This document shows, piece by piece, positions 24,889 to 39,130 of a DNA stretch of 64,000 nucleotides. The position numbers were made by a program, and so were the translations under genes. Location of the stretch: contig VXAY01004090.1 in NCBI GenBank assembly GCA_013399855.1, positions 128,731 to 192,730 of the forward strand. Reading direction: 5' to 3'. Below the pieces are notes generated by a model that searched no databases, was not told the DNA's origin, and saw nothing but the letters and a program-made list of their open reading frames with translations. Source of the stretch: Oxyruncus cristatus (Eukaryota > Chordata > Aves > Passeriformes > Cotingidae). Every line of letters starts with the position of its first letter. Positions within the stretch are counted from its first letter, which is position 1.

Positions 24889-27800
24889 AGAAGTACCCCA
24901 TGATTTTTTAGGGTGCCTGGACCAAAAGGCTTTTGGACTGATTTTGTAGGTGCAGAACATCTGCAGGTTTGTCTGACTCTAACAGCGCAGAACATCTGTT
25001 ATCCACTTGTAAATAAGAGTGAACATCTGTTTTTAAAAGCCAACCTCAGGGGTATTTCAAGTTGGAAATGCCAAAAAGCAGGCACCCCAAATCACTAAGC
25101 CTTAGAAAAATGGTGGCTTTTATGTCTATAGATATCTAAGAAGAAAAGTCTAAAGTCAGGTTTAATCAGATTTTCTCTCTTTGCTTCTTTTTTATGCATC
25201 TAGACAGGCCCTTTCCTGTGGCCTCCCCGTGGATTCCTGTGGACCTGTTGACAGTCAGGGTTTGAGAGGGAAAGTAAAACTTTTCTTCCCCAGGACCACT
25301 TTTTCTGCATGAACTGAAGGACAAGATGGGACACCCTGTCTGGATCCACCACCATCCTACAAAAAATGCCATTAGAAAAACAGGACAGTTGTCCTGAGTG
25401 TGGCATTTATCCTTCCATGGCCACTGGCTACTCTAACTCTGCATTAGCCTTACAAAACAGAGAAAATGGGAAACACAGATAGCAAACAGGGAGATGTGGG
25501 GCATGCCACATAGCTGGGAGCAGACGTTAACCGAGTGGTACAGGATGTTTGTTTGGTTTGCTCTTTATTATGTTCTGGCCATATTTTTGTTCTATAGCAG
25601 ACCCTTAACAAGCAGCACATTTTTACCTCTCAGTGTGCTTGACCGAGTAGCTATAAAAGAGACCTCGGAGGCTGACTCTCTCCCAACGTACTCTACCAAG
25701 GCCCAGATTTTTAAAGTTAGATAGATGCAGTCTGGTACCTCGTGGGATTTTCACTTGTAGGTTGAACAAGTTTTGAATTAAACTTAAAAAACAGGGCAAG
25801 AGAGAACATCCACTAGTGCCTACTTGCAATTGTAGGTACATAAATAGCTTTTAAAATCTCAGGTTTCTCTCATATATGGCTTCAAACTGGAGAATTCTCT
25901 TCTCTTACAGCTGTAAGACAACAGCTGAAGCTCCTGTTGTCCTTCAAACTGTGCCTCAAGGTACATCCATGTATTCAGGCAGCCTGGTTTTTTTCCTCCA
26001 AACCTTCCAGATGTGTGAAAGCTACAGAGTATTCTCCAAAGGGACAAGCCTGAAGGAATTCAAAGTCCTTTGTTAGGCACTCTGTCAATGTTGTAAGCAT
26101 CTCTAGGTAACTGATGTACTGTTTTTATTATACGTGGCCTAAGGGAGTGTGCTGACCAAAGCCTCTTGTAAATTGAATAAATAAACAAATAAATAAGCAA
26201 CCATCTTCGCCTTGACCAGCTCACGGTGTGACAGAAAAGTCCATGTGGTTTAATGTGGTTTTACACAACAATCTAGCTGGCTGGAATGGCTTGTTTGATC
26301 TTCATTAACCCTGGCAGGTCTTCCAGCTCCTTCTTCCACCTCAGCAAAGACAGAGAATGCCACTCTTCCTTTCCAGATTCCTAAAGTTACTTTGTTGATT
26401 AAATATGTCATTTTAAAAGCTTCCTATAATGTGAAAACTACCTATTTCCTTCCTTCATCTGGAAAATGGGTGAAGAATTTTGTCATTTGCTGTTAAAACA
26501 AATGAATTAGTATCCTTCTGCTACTCCTTCCCTTTTCTCTGTTGTCCATCTGTCCCACTTCACAGCTCTGCAAAGTCATGAACTCCCATTTGCTTCTTAC
26601 TGGTCTGGACCAAAATACTTCACAAATATATCTTTTTACAAAACCCTAGAAAATACAGTTGTTCCAGTCAGAGTCAGCACTACAGTGCAAAAAAAAAACC
26701 GGGTACAAACTGGAGAGATAAGCTGGCTATATCCAAGTATAGAAAGCAACACAGACATGGGAACCATCATTCAGTGAGGGCTGGCCACCCAAAAACTTGC
26801 ACTGCTGCTTGAGCAGGTTTTGCAGCCTATGCTCACCACTGGGCTGCCTCAGCAAAAGCACTATCAGTGCCCCAGCTGGCTCGTACACACCTATAAGAGC
26901 TGCAGCCACATGCTGACTGCAGTCAGACCTTCATGCTCATGAATGTTATGCATGTGAGAGAGTTTATAGCTGTGACTCATCATCTTGCCTACGTTCATGT
27001 GCTCCTTTCCACTCTGGAAGGAAAGCGCTTTCATTCACGAAAAGAAAAAAATTAGCTTCAAGACGTATTATGATACAATCACAGTCTTTTCTAGTGTTCA
27101 GCTTCTTGTTATGAAATATGATTTCCCTGAGGCATGACTATAGTTTGGAGTGTGGAAAAGTGAGTTAAGAAGGAGAACAGGTTGTGCCAGCCACGCCTCC
27201 ATGACTGCCCAAATCACCTCCTCAGACTGCAGACCTCCCTCACAGAGCTGCTTAAAATTTGCAGGACAGTTATCCCAGGTTGTCTTCACACTGAGGTAGG
27301 TATGTTCAGACTATATTTAGTATAGAGCTTAAGGAGACTGAAGAAACGAAGATGGACTGAACTAGAGACTGAATAGAGTCCACTTACGTGCCCTGGTGTC
27401 CCAGAGCTCCATGCTCTTTCCCCCTTAATCATATTGCAAAATTGTTTTGGAGCAGTGGAGGTGCCACAGTCAGGCTTTTATGTGAGCCAAAAAAAGAGAA
27501 AAGAATGTGCCCTTTTTTTCCAAATATTTGAGGCCTCTGATGTCCTTGAAGTAGACACTGGTCAAATCAAATTGAGATAAAATCAAAATCAGGGACAGTG
27601 TCAGAGAAGGGGTATTTCTCAGGGGACATTTTCAGAATCCTTGAGTTTGGAAATATTCCTAAAATTGTTTCAGAATAGGAAAATCACGCAGGATGTCTAC
27701 TTCTCCTCTATGAGAAGCTGGTAATATTTGACCTTAACATATGATTAGCTGTTAAATGACTTTCAAGGAGACTTTCCTAGGATAATCTACTTAGCCTTTA

Positions 27801-29813
27801 GCACCCATTTATCATTTCATGGTGGAGATTAGGTTTGATTCTCAAGAACCGCATTACTTAGAGTCTCAGCTACATTTTTTTTCCAGTTAAGTAAATTATT
27901 CCTTTATGGGAATAATGAGAAAATGTATGTCCTCTTTTCCTCTATTTAATGTATTGTTATGGAGTAGGTGACTATGAAAGTCATTTAAGGAATGATTGTA
28001 AATGAAGTACTGAACAATTCAGCAAAAAATCACAGCAAAAGAAAAGAACTGATGGGCTTACAGTCACCCAGAAGATTCTTGAGATATTTCTGAATTATAG
28101 ATGTTCTGGTCACTATATTGTTGCTAGCAGGTATTGACCTAGACACTGGCTCTAGATAGAAATTAAAAAATACAGATGAATTTTTAAGTAATTAAATCAG
28201 GGTGAGACTTGGTGTCTGGACAACAGAAAAAGATTATGGTAGTGTCACAGACTACTTCATTTTCAACCATAGGAAGGAGCTGAAGTTACATAAATTTCCT
28301 GGAGGAGTACTTAGACAGCTGTTTACCTGAAATTGTGCTTCTTTCTGGCATCAATGCGATATACAAGTTATTTTATAGTCATGGCAGAGAATTGATAAAG
28401 AAATTGTTGAACTATTAGTATACAATCTATATACCTGCACACGTACCTCACAAAAAGACGCTTTTATATTCTTTGAAGAATATTGCTAATGATAACACCA
28501 ATATATGGCTTCCCTTCACAACAGATGTAAACAATCTAGCACATGAGAATAAATATAAACAAGAAGCATGCATGCAGTCCCTCAGGGTTTAAGGATGCTC
28601 ACGCGGTCAAATCCTAAATTAATTTACCAGGGACAAACACAGCTACACTTGGTTTTAATGGAAATTACTTGTGTTAATATTCCACGTACCGATGCCAGAT
28701 TGAAACTAAGTCCTGTCCAACTTCAGAGAGTGCTATTCTATAAAATGGAGCTGTCAGGCTGAGCCAGGCGCATGCTGGAAAGCTGACAGGTCAGAAGGTA
28801 CGAAACTGCCTTATCACCAAGGCAGAACTGTAAAGCCATGGATGAACCTCCCTCTAACATCCATGTGGGATTTCTGGCTACTGGTAAAAATTAATTTCCT
28901 AGGATGAACTGGTTACCCCTAGAATTCCCTACCACTTCGCATCCTGTATTTAGGTAACAATCATCTGGTAGGTCTTTACATCTGTAAACCTGAGCTCTCT
29001 TTAAATTAAGAGAACTATTTGCAGGGCTTCTGTAACTGCAGGTGATGGTGCAGTCATGTGAATGTAGGTTGACATCCTGAGGCTTTGTCAACTGTTCCTT
29101 CCTGCCACCTGTACCCATCCCTCCATGTCCCAGGCAGTCTGTTCTTCCCTCTCTGCTGGCACATCCCATCCCTGCCAGAATATCATGAAGCTTGTGTCAC
29201 ATCTTGGCACCAGAACATAAAGAGGAGAAGCTGAACAGGATTCAGTAGCTGAGGGAGAATTATATCTACTACTGTGGCTGCTGATCCATTATGATTATCA
29301 CAACCAGAAATGTCCATCTGGAGTCTCCCCTCATCTGTTCCTGGGTAGGCATCAACCAGTTGAAACTTGACCCTATAGATGAGTTCAAGCAGAAGTGGAC
29401 ACTACCCTCTTGAGATATCAGGATGTGCAAGGGTCATATTTTAAAGCATTTCTCTGCCAGTAGGTGCATAGAAACATCCTACAACCAAAGGAGGGTTAAT
29501 TTTAATGTTTTGACTACTCTATTCTAAGGAAAGATAAACTGAAAAATATCTTGAGACAAAGAAATATAGTTCTTAGGAACTGGCCATTCCTGATACTAGA
29601 TGTTTCTGTAGAGGTTTCTTACAGCTACCTTGCAAAACAGAATAAATTGCCATTTTTCAGTGCAGACACATTTCTCATACCATGAGAAAATCTGACAGTT
29701 CTAAAAATGTTTCCTTTTTTTTTTTTACAGAAAGGAAGACGGAAGACTGGGGTGTTTTTACTTGAAGCAAGGAATGTTCTATGCCATGCATTATTTAATG
29801 AGAAGAAATTTAG
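24889..29813. other. Unique non-coding sequence
   Basis: No gene recognised. Three spaced copies of GAACATCTG (24955, 24990, 25021) and a small AAAT/AAAC microsatellite are the only patterns noted. Confidence 0.55.
26176..26196. repeat. (AAAT)n/(AAAC) microsatellite
   Basis: Short imperfect tetranucleotide run: AATAAATAAACAAATAAATAA. Confidence 0.85.
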
Positions 29814-30815
29814 ATCACAGAATCTCAGGATAATTCATGCTGGAAGGGACCTCAGGTAGCCTCCTGTCCAAAATTCCACTCAAAGCAGGATCAACTAAGA
29901 AGGCTAAAGAAGTTTCTTAGCGTTTTTTCTAGTTAAGTCTTGAAAGATCCCAAGGATGGAGACTGCACTGGCTCTCTGGGAAACCTGACCCACTGCTTGG
30001 TTGTTGCAATAGTGACTGTTTCCCCTTAATACCTGTTCTGAACCTCTCTCATTTCAATCTACACCAGTTACCTCTCATCCTTCCACCATGTCCCACTGTG
30101 AAAAGCCTGGCTCCATCTCCTTGAGGACAAACTTGTAACCGTTCTGGTCTGTGGTTAGGTCCTCCTTGAAGCCATCCCTTCAAAAGCTCAGTGAGTCTCC
30201 TTCTTTCAGACTCTCCCAAAGAGGAAGTGCTCTGGCTTTCACCATCTTGGTGGGCATCTTCTAAACTTGCTTGAATTTATCAACATCTTCCTTGTGCTGG
30301 AAAGTGAATGGGGTCTAACAAGCTTTGAGAAGAGGAAGGTAATCACTTCCCTTGATAGCCTGGCTCTTCTCCTCTTCATACATGTTCAATTTAATGAATT
30401 TTCTGTTGGCCTCATCCTCCAGACCATCCAGGTCTCTGTGAATGGCAGCCCCACCTTGGAGCATGTCAGCTTCACCCCCTCATTGTAGTGTCTTCCGACC
30501 TGACAAGCATATGCTTCTCATGTCCAGACACTGACAAAGATCAATTGATAAAGAGGAAAGGTTCCAGAGCAGATTTCTGTGACACACTTGCTATCAGTCT
30601 CAAGATAGAGAGTGACCCACTAATCACTGGCCTCTAAGTCTGATCATTCAACTGGTTTGTTCCTCATCTAGCTGTCCAGCCATCCAAACACTAACATCCT
30701 CGCTCTGGATACAAGAGAAGGCATGGCAAAGGTCTTACTAGAGTTGGAATTAATTATGTCCATGGGTATTTCTCATTCACATGGCTATTCATTTTATCAT
30801 AGATTTATGGAAACC
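29814..30815 (-). mobile_element. Long, old CR1 LINE fragment reaching the RT domain
   Basis: It begins with TCACAGAATCTCAGGATAATTCATGCTGGAAGGGACCTC, the 3' end of a CR1 subfamily different from the 18.5-kb copy, and continues for about 1 kb. The minus-strand reading near 30.38-30.48 kb gives LQGGAAIHRDLDGLEDEAN, which fits the conserved LQxxAAIQRDLDRLEEWAN stretch after the reverse-transcriptase active site in CR1 ORF2. The decay is heavy, with stops and frameshifts throughout. This is the longest CR1 piece in the window and probably one of the oldest. The 5' boundary is approximate. Confidence 0.9.
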
Positions 30816-33800
30816 ACGATGTAATGGTCTGATGTAATAAAAACAATCCTATGGACACCACTGCATTTTAACAATAGTTTGGATGACCTAGAAGAAGCTG
30901 GATTAAGAACAGGGTGGAATCCAGGATTAATTTGTAGAGATCAGGAAGTTCATAGAAAGCAACCATGGTCACATGCTCTCTCTCCTAAAACAAACTGTCC
31001 TGTTATTGCACCATAGAGAACTCCCAGGGTGAGAAAGGATAAAAGGAGAAGAGAAAAATTAGAAAACCAACTGACTGGGGCATGGTAAAGGCAAAAATGA
31101 GAAAAGAAAAATGGTACAAGTGCCACAGAATCAAAAGCATGTTGGTAAGGAACCAAAAGGGCAGCCTGAGTAGGGCATTTGTAAGAGCAGTCTGCTCCCT
31201 AGAGGTACCCAATAAACTGGCGGACGTCACTCCCTGCTGCTCACTCACAGGTGAGAGAGGGAGGGAAAGGAAACAGGGCTCAACCTCCACAGAGTCTCCA
31301 TGACCAAATTTCCTCTTCCAGCCAATGAGTATGCCCACAGCTGCGGAAAGTTGGTGATGGTGTCCAGTGTTTGCCTGGGGCCCTGGTGAGGAGAAGCTTC
31401 ACATCCAGGGACAAGACACGGGGCAAAGGAGGCGCTGATCCATAACAGCCCAGGGCTCAGCAGGGCTGTTGCACGTTTTAAAACTAAAAAACTAAACCCT
31501 ACAACTTTTAAAAATCAGATTTTTTTTAAGATTTCAAATTTAATATATTTTTACATTAAAAAACTGAAGCATTAAAATTCAGACACAACAGCTTATGCTA
31601 AACATAGACTTACTAAAGTTACTACCTCTGATTAAAGATATAACAAAGTATATTGCAATAGGAATTCATTTCCAGATTTTAATGAGTTAAGGAGTGCTAC
31701 CTTTTCGCATAATGACAAAGCCAAAACTGAGAAATTGCTGCTTTCTTTAGAACAGCTCCATCTTCATAAATGTCATATTACCCTGTATTGCAATTCTTAC
31801 AAAAGACTGAATGCAAATATTTACATGTTTTCCAAAGGCCAGTACTTTCTGGTTTTGTTGTGTAAATAAGCACTTGCCATCATTTCTTTGAGTTTCTACT
31901 TATTATCAGATACACCAGGAATATTTTCCTCATGTGAATTATCTATTGAAATCTGAGAACATGAATCAGAAATGAATTAGCTGACATGCTGTTCTCCTCT
32001 TCCAATTTATAAAAAAAAGCCAGATAGGAGAATATGAGAGGTACAGTAACTAAAATTTAAAGAACACATGACCACCTTTTTGAAGTACCTAAAAAAATGA
32101 GACTTTGAAAAATACCTACCAAGACTAAGTCCTAATTCTGCTTTAGATCAGCTACATATATTATTGAAAGTGAAGTGCTTGGCTACACAGTGGTTTTGAA
32201 AACCCCACTGATTACCTCTTTGCTCTATTACACACCAACACATTAGATTTTCAAACAACCATCTCTCTAATAAACTTAGCAACCAGTTACATTCAAATGT
32301 AATGTAAAAATCCAAAAATTAGGACAGAAAATATCTTATAAATGATACAATTTAATAAATGAATGTGTAAGAATCACACGCCCTTGTCAGTGCATCCTTC
32401 CCACTAGGAAATAAGGAGAATAAAGTTATTTTTAAAAGCTGTGCCTGTGTGCACATCACCACATTAAGTCACTGGACCAGTCATTGGGAAAGATTCCCTA
32501 GGACACAAAATGCAAACAAAGTAAAAAAAATCACAGTTTAACTGAAGATTTCCAGCTTTTGATTTAATTCATGGTTATAATCAGTGATTTAATTCACTTT
32601 CATTTAAATCGATCTACATTGCCTGGAGTTCCTTATTTATCTATTTCACATTTATAAAATGGGTGATATCAGGATGATTTTTTCCCATTAGCCAGTGTGC
32701 CTCATTAGGAAGGGCGATGCCTCTTAGCGCTGAAGGGGAATTTGCTCTTCTTCACAGTCCCTTGGTTCTTTGCTGAGTTTTCCTGCAATAATCAGCCAGA
32801 AACACAAGTTTTTTTGTGATGTGGACACTTGTCCACTAGATGCTGCACTAAGCCCACCTACTTATTTCATACCTCCATCCTGCCTCAGACAGACCTGGAC
32901 TCCTCTGAGTAATTCCTTCAGGTATCCACATTACCTTGGCCGGACATGGGGTGTATGAGCCTTCGGAGACAAGGTGCCTCCATTCAGTATCTCAGCCTGG
33001 TTAACTCTTTGGTCTTGGACTCGGTGATGTGCCTTGCCAAAGTAATACACAGATTAGTGATTATGAATTAAACTGCCTTATATACCTATATACTCATCAA
33101 TATTCACATTGACATACTGTATGCAGCTTAACGTCCTTTTCTCCCTTTTTTTTACCCTTTAAAGACGGAATGCAGCATCTCCTGGGTTCTGGAGCATGTT
33201 CTAGTAAGATAGATGTGAAAAAAAGAGTTGTTGCAGACTCTGTTGCCTGCTCCTGGGGCTCAGGACTGCCGAGGTGAAGCCCAGACCCAGCAGAGCAGAT
33301 GATGCTGTGGCTCACTTTGTAAAGGGAAATGCCTATGCTCTGCAGGAATTGGAACCTTTAGATTTGTTTCTCCCCTTCGATTTTTCTACTGCTGAGTTCA
33401 AACAGAAGACAGCCTATGGTGACTTTCTACCATCTAGCTCTTCCCACTCAAAAAAGCCAGCCAGCTCAAACCATTATTGCAGAAGGGAAGATTACAAATA
33501 TTTCCAAAGTCACACAGAATAAATAGTTCTTTCCCCAAACATTTACTCTGTATAAGTTTTTTCTTTATACAACATCTATAGGAGCCCAAAGTACTTCAAC
33601 TTTTAGATATTATATTACAATTCTGATGCATCACTTGCTTTGCTCCATCCTGAAACAGAATTGCCTATGCAAAACCATTGCAATTTTCTAATAAAACAAC
33701 AGACCAGTGCTCAAACTCCAGCCTATAACTTCCAAAAACATGCTGCCCTTTATTTTGGAGCTAGTACTTTCATTCAAATTCACAGTCAAGTAATGGACAG

Positions 33801-35977
33801 AGAATGAGCTGACTTCCCAAACTGTGCTTGCCTTCTTGATGGAGAGTGGGAGCCAAGGTGAGTGAGGGTGTTTGACTGTGGTACACTGTAACACAGGATC
33901 AAGATAATATTTGCAAACTGTGAGATGGCCACTGGTCTTTGTGAGGGCCAAGAACTTCTGCCCACCACTGAGTTTCTCATATGACATTTAGCTTTTGACC
34001 TGGGAAAGAAAAAGAAAATGAAAACCCAAAACATGACCTGAGCAGTCTCTGAATGCTGCTGCTTCCCCAGCTTCTTGTCCCCTGCATCAAAGTGGGAAAA
34101 CAACACTGGCCACTGCTCTACTGCTAAATACGTTAATGCCTCTACTGACTCGCTGGTCCCTGATTATGATTTTATAAGGTTTTAACTATCACACAGCATT
34201 TTTTGGGGAAAAAAGTGAAACCCTATTTGTTCTCCTCATGTTGAAATTCAAATTCCAACTAGGGCCATCTTAGACCAGGCCTCTACCATTATGCCAGAAG
34301 GCTCTGTTCTCCAGCTCATCCCATGTGTTAAGCACACCACACACAGACTCAGCTTTCAGATGAAGTATCAAAATGCTGGACCACAACACTGTGTGCACTG
34401 GTATTTTGTACTGAAAAACCAGTAACAAAAAGGTGACGTTGTTCTAGGTCCACAGGGAAGATACATCAGGTCCAGAAGATACCTGGGTGTGGAGTTGTGG
34501 GTATGACATACCTGCCCTTGGGGAGTCAGGCATTATGTGTCACCAAGCCTGGTTACAAGGATTCCCTCTGGCAAAGTTTTCCTTACCGGGTAAGCGTAGT
34601 CAGCATGGTTAATATTATGGTATCCAAGGACTTCCCTTCCAAAATAATGATAACTATATACTGTCATGGCAGAGAAAGACAGCAATGAGAAAACCTATCC
34701 ACTTATATGCAGTGGTCAAACTGGCATTAGCTGTTCCAGGAGAAGATGGGTAATTCTTCTTCAATCATTGATATCCCCACATTATCCCTAAAATGAATTC
34801 CAAATCCAAACTACGCTGTTGTTCTTATTGCATTATATATTCTGAACCTACAGGTTCAAGTACATTTAACTACATGGAAAATTTGCAAAGAAAATATACA
34901 GAAAACATTTGAGAAAAGGTTTGATTTCAAACTGAGTCAGAGAATAGAAACAAAAAAAACATACATTTTTTTCAAAGTTTGCAGGAAAACTGCCCACAAC
35001 CCATCTGAAATTCCTTCTACTTTTGACTTTTCAGACCAAATTAATTTTCTAGGGCAAAGTTTTATGTTTAATACCAGAAGGAATGATTAGACGACTCAGA
35101 CTGATCTCTGTAGCACAAGACATTAATTTTCTTCCATTTACTTTGTACTGAGCCCAGTAATTTGAGCTAAACTACATAATTTCAGCCCATGAAAAACTAA
35201 ATTATTAATTGCTATAGGCAGGGAATAGAAAAGAACAAGGTGTTACCTTGGGCTTCAACAATAACAAGTAATTGATTAGGTGAGAAATGATCCATGCTCC
35301 AGGCTATAACAAAGCTTGTGGAAAATTCAGCCCTGTCCCCAAGTCTCATGATAAGTTTAATCCTCACTAGCTGGTTAAGATGTACAATCCAAGCACTTAA
35401 AGCAGAGGATCCTCAATACTCCCTCAAAGAGTTGGCCTGTTCAGTCTGGCATGTCTTCTACAGCTGCATCCAACATTGATGTTTTAAGGGAAGTGAAGAA
35501 AAGTATCAATTTCTGAGTATACATATTCAGCTTATTTACAAAGGACAATAATCTTTCCTGAACCTTGTGATCCACTGGAACTCTTAAAAATATGAGCTTT
35601 AAGGACAAAACAGCTACTGTCCTGGATCACAGAACCACCTAATCTAGTCTTCTGGGTCTGACAATGGCTGCCACTGAATATTTGGCAAGGATTTTGCTAT
35701 ATATATATAAAATAATCTTTCTTTTTGGACCACTGTCCCAGTTCCCACAAACTAATATTTTCTTGAATCAGACACAGTTTTCACACTATGGTGTTTAATG
35801 TCCATTGATAGCTTTATCCCCCATAAATGCAAAATATTTATAATTATACAATTCTGCAGTAAAATTATGCACTCTGTCAGGACCACAGATTCTTAGTTTG
35901 AAATCTGGTACTTGATGTTTTCATAAGGTATACACTAAATTTTTAAATGTGAAAAAAACTAAAAACCTGGCCCCATT
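30816..35977. other. Unique non-coding sequence
   Basis: No gene or transposon recognised. Open frames near 31.0-31.3 kb (minus) and 33.27-33.52 kb (plus, 82 codons) have no domain signature and no convincing paired splice sites. A short (TA)n run lies near 35.7 kb. Confidence 0.55.
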
Positions 35978-36056
35978 CATAGAATCATAGAGTGGTTTTG
36001 TTGGAATGGACCTTAAAGATTATTTAGTTCCAGCCCCCCTGCCATGGAGGGATGGA
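35978..36056 (-). mobile_element. CR1 LINE 3' tail fragment
   Basis: TCATAGAATCATAGAGTGG, TTGGAATGGACCTTAAAG and TTCCAGCCCCCCTGCCATGG are the first 75 bp of the reverse-complement CR1 3' end with both octamers. It stops abruptly where an AT-repeat begins. Confidence 0.93.
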
Positions 36057-36119
36057 AAATATAAAATATATATGTACATATATATATATAAAAAATATAT
36101 GTATGTACCTATATATATG
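36057..36119. repeat. AT/GTAC-type simple repeat
   Basis: Imperfect (TA)n with interspersed TGTACA and ATGTATG words, directly abutting the 5' truncation point of the adjacent CR1 fragment. Confidence 0.85.
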
Positions 36120-37428
36120 AACATTTAATTATAGCTATTGTTGCCAAGTCATTAAGACAATGATGAGAATCATTATCTTCATATTGACCAGGAAGCATTA
36201 GGAGCATGTTGAAAGCAATGCTGACCTTCGCCTGTTCTGGTTACAATCCATAAAATAAGTAAATGGGACATGTCTTTTCATTGACAGCAAGGTCAGGAGG
36301 AACAAAGTAGCCAGACCCCTGCAAGCACAGGGCTCAAGATGTCTCCCAGGGGTCATATTTAAGGCAAATCTATAAAGAAGGTTACCTAATCTCATTTTAA
36401 GAACTGGTAAGGTGCCCTAATGTTTACTCTTACTGTGAAGTGGTGCTGACTTAATCTGATTTCTGTTTTCATCTCATTAGGTTACTTTAAACCTTTCTTA
36501 GTGGGTGGGAAAAACTCTTCATATTTCATACATGGAGAAATACAAGCCCTGTAATCAAATCACCTCCACACTTTCAGCAAATGGAGTAGACTGAGCTTTT
36601 TAGTCTATTTTGGAAAGGATTATTTTTTTCATCTTCTTTTTCATGCTCTCCACTGTTTCCACACCTCTCTTAAAATAGCAACTTAAGTAAAATTCTAGCA
36701 ATTATCTGATTAATGCTACATAACTTCATAAATGCTACATCAATGTTAGACCACATTTCCATTTCTTTCTATTTTACTTTTTTTTATTTACCCAAGGGTC
36801 ACATCACATTTGCTAGTCACAGTATTGCACTCAGGACAACATTTAGGAAAAAAATGCTTATAGTGCTATTGAATCCTTCTCTGAGACTTGCACCCATGTA
36901 TCCAAACTAGGATGCTCCCTTGTTGCTGTGGATGCCAGTGTGTAAAAAGCATTTCCATCTATTCACATTTTGCCTCTCGTTGCAGTCATAGATATTGTGT
37001 TGCTGCCTTTAGGTTCCTTTAACAACAATAGTTTTATGTCTTCTACATATTTCTTGTCTTTTATTCCATATGGTCTGTATCACTTCTGGTTTACTGCTTT
37101 GCATTCCCATTTAGTCAATTTGGACTACTTAGTTGGCTTGCTTTTTTTTTCAGCGAGGAAGCCTTTTTCACTAAATTTTCTGCAATATGACTTTGAGGGC
37201 ACTCAACACTTCCAAGTTATGCTAAAACTTGCTATTTGAAGGATATTACTTTTCCACAGATGTTCCAGGATTTATTTTAATCTTTGACAAATAATGCATT
37301 TAAAATAATTATTGATATTACATTCTGTTTGTATAAATATAGCCAGACCATTATTATTGCTACCAAGGCAACTGGGTTCAGCAATTAACCATTTTTGTGT
37401 CACAAAAGCAATCAACAATCCCTTCTTG
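36120..37428. other. Unique non-coding sequence
   Basis: No gene or repeat recognised; three small open frames look like chance. Confidence 0.6.
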
Positions 37429-37828
37429 AATCACAGAATCATTAAGGTTGGCAAATAGATTGAGTCCAATCATTAACCCAGAACCACTGTGTTCACAACT
37501 AAACCATGTCCCCAAGTGCCACATGCACACATCTTTTAAACACTTTCAGGGGTGGCAATTCTACCATTTCTTTGAGGAGCCTGTTCCAATTCCTGATCAC
37601 TCTTTAAAGGGAGACATTTTTCCTAATATACAATCTAAACCTCCCCTGGCATAAGTTGAGGCCATTTCTTCCATCCTGACGCTTGCTATTTGGGAGAAGA
37701 GAGGGACTTCTTCCTCCTCCCCACAACCTCCTTTCAGGTAGTTTTTGAGAGCAAGAAGGTCCCCCCCTCAGTCTACTTTTCTCCAGACTGAACAACCCCA
37801 GCTCCCTCAGCTGCTCCTCATAAGACAG
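37429..37828 (-). mobile_element. CR1 LINE 3' segment, second subfamily
   Basis: TCACAGAATCATTAAGGTTGGCAAATAGATTGAGTCCAATCATTAAC with CATGTCCCCAAGTGCCACATGCACAC and CTAAACCTCCCCTGGCATAAGTTGAGGCCATTTC matches the CR1 type whose 3' end reads GTTAAGGTTGGAAAAGACC (CR1-Y-like). The minus-strand reading keeps GRFRLYIRKN and FSLEKSRLRGG from the ORF2 C-terminus, in a mostly intact but interrupted frame. About 400 bp remain. Confidence 0.93.
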
Positions 37829-39130
37829 TAACTTGAGTTCCTGGGAAGTGAACTGAACATATTTGGAAGCCGAGGGGCCCTCACTTTCTGCATATATAGA
37901 CAGAAATTGTGCAGCTAGAGTTTTTACTCAGGCATCCGGGAATTGTGCTGGACTAAAATGCCATGAAACAATGCCTCCTAATTTCCGCAAAACACTAATG
38001 CCAAATTCTGCAGTTTATTCTAATTTCTCGGGGAGCACTATCTGATTTCAATGTCATCACAAAATATAGGAAAATCAAGAAGAAAAAAAAAAAATTTAAA
38101 ATTACTAAAACCACTAGCTATGCTAGACAGTACAACGTATTTTCCTACACAAAGTCGCAGAAGAGTGGTTTAGGACTTGCTACACTGGAGCCACAGTGAA
38201 GCAGGCCCTGGTGTGCAGGGCCGGCAGAGAGCTGCTGTTGTCCTTTCCTAATCAAGGTGTCAGAAGCACAGAGGCACCCTTTATCTGCTCCCTGCTGCAG
38301 CAGGAGATGTCACTGACACCATTTGTACAGCCTGTTCATTGGTTTAAGGACAGCGAGTAAATAAAGGGAAAAGCCAGCACACCCCAAGAAAAGAAAAGAA
38401 ACAGATTGCCAACAGGAAAATGACACTTAACAATCAGAAAGGTTAACATTTAAATTAAAAGAGAGAAATGGAACGGAAGAAGTTACGAAAGCAATCTTGC
38501 AGACAGAAGTTTCTAGAAAGCCCTCAATAAATAAAATCCCAATTTCACAAGCAAAAGGAGGCAAAGACACCTTGACACCAGAGTCACAAAGGCGGAGGCT
38601 GGTGGCTCAGAAGTGGATGTTTGTTCTACTTTCTTTTCTTTTGACATAGGAACAGCAAAAATGGATAATTTGAAGTCTATAAATCTTGCTCCCAGCTGCA
38701 AGTTGTGCTTCCAGGGAAGTCAGTGCCAATATTCCAATGACTCAGCTCCTTCACTGAAATACGACAATACTTGATGGAAAGGGGTAAATGACAAGCAAAA
38801 AATCCATGTTTTTGCTTCAAACAAGGAATTCTGAACAAAAATGGAGAACATAAGAATTTTAAGTCAAATTCAGAAGTAAATTCCTCAGTATCAGAAAGAT
38901 GTTAAATATTGGGGTTGGCAGTCCTTCATGATTTCCACAGCATTTGCTGCAGTGTGACTGTTTTACAGCTGAAAATGCCACTCAGCTTAGTAGGTATTCC
39001 CAGTCTAAGGACACCCTACCCTCCCTGTGTTCACTTCTTACCAGCTTTCCCAGAATGTATACCTTTGAAGGGATGCAAATTGCTAATATTTCACCGTATT
39101 AAATAACTGCATAAAGAGAGATCTATGTTT
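37829..39130. other. Unique non-coding sequence
   Basis: No gene. A slightly GC-richer patch at about 38.17-38.35 kb includes the 14-bp palindrome CCTGCTGCAGCAGG (38291-38304); nothing else was recognised. Confidence 0.6.

Noticed and set aside
33274..33522. 82-codon plus-strand frame
   Set aside because: Composition looks protein-like in part, but no motif, homologue or splice context could be named.
38291..38304. Perfect 14-bp palindrome CCTGCTGCAGCAGG
   Set aside because: CTG/CAG-rich palindromes of this size are common; no further structure around it.
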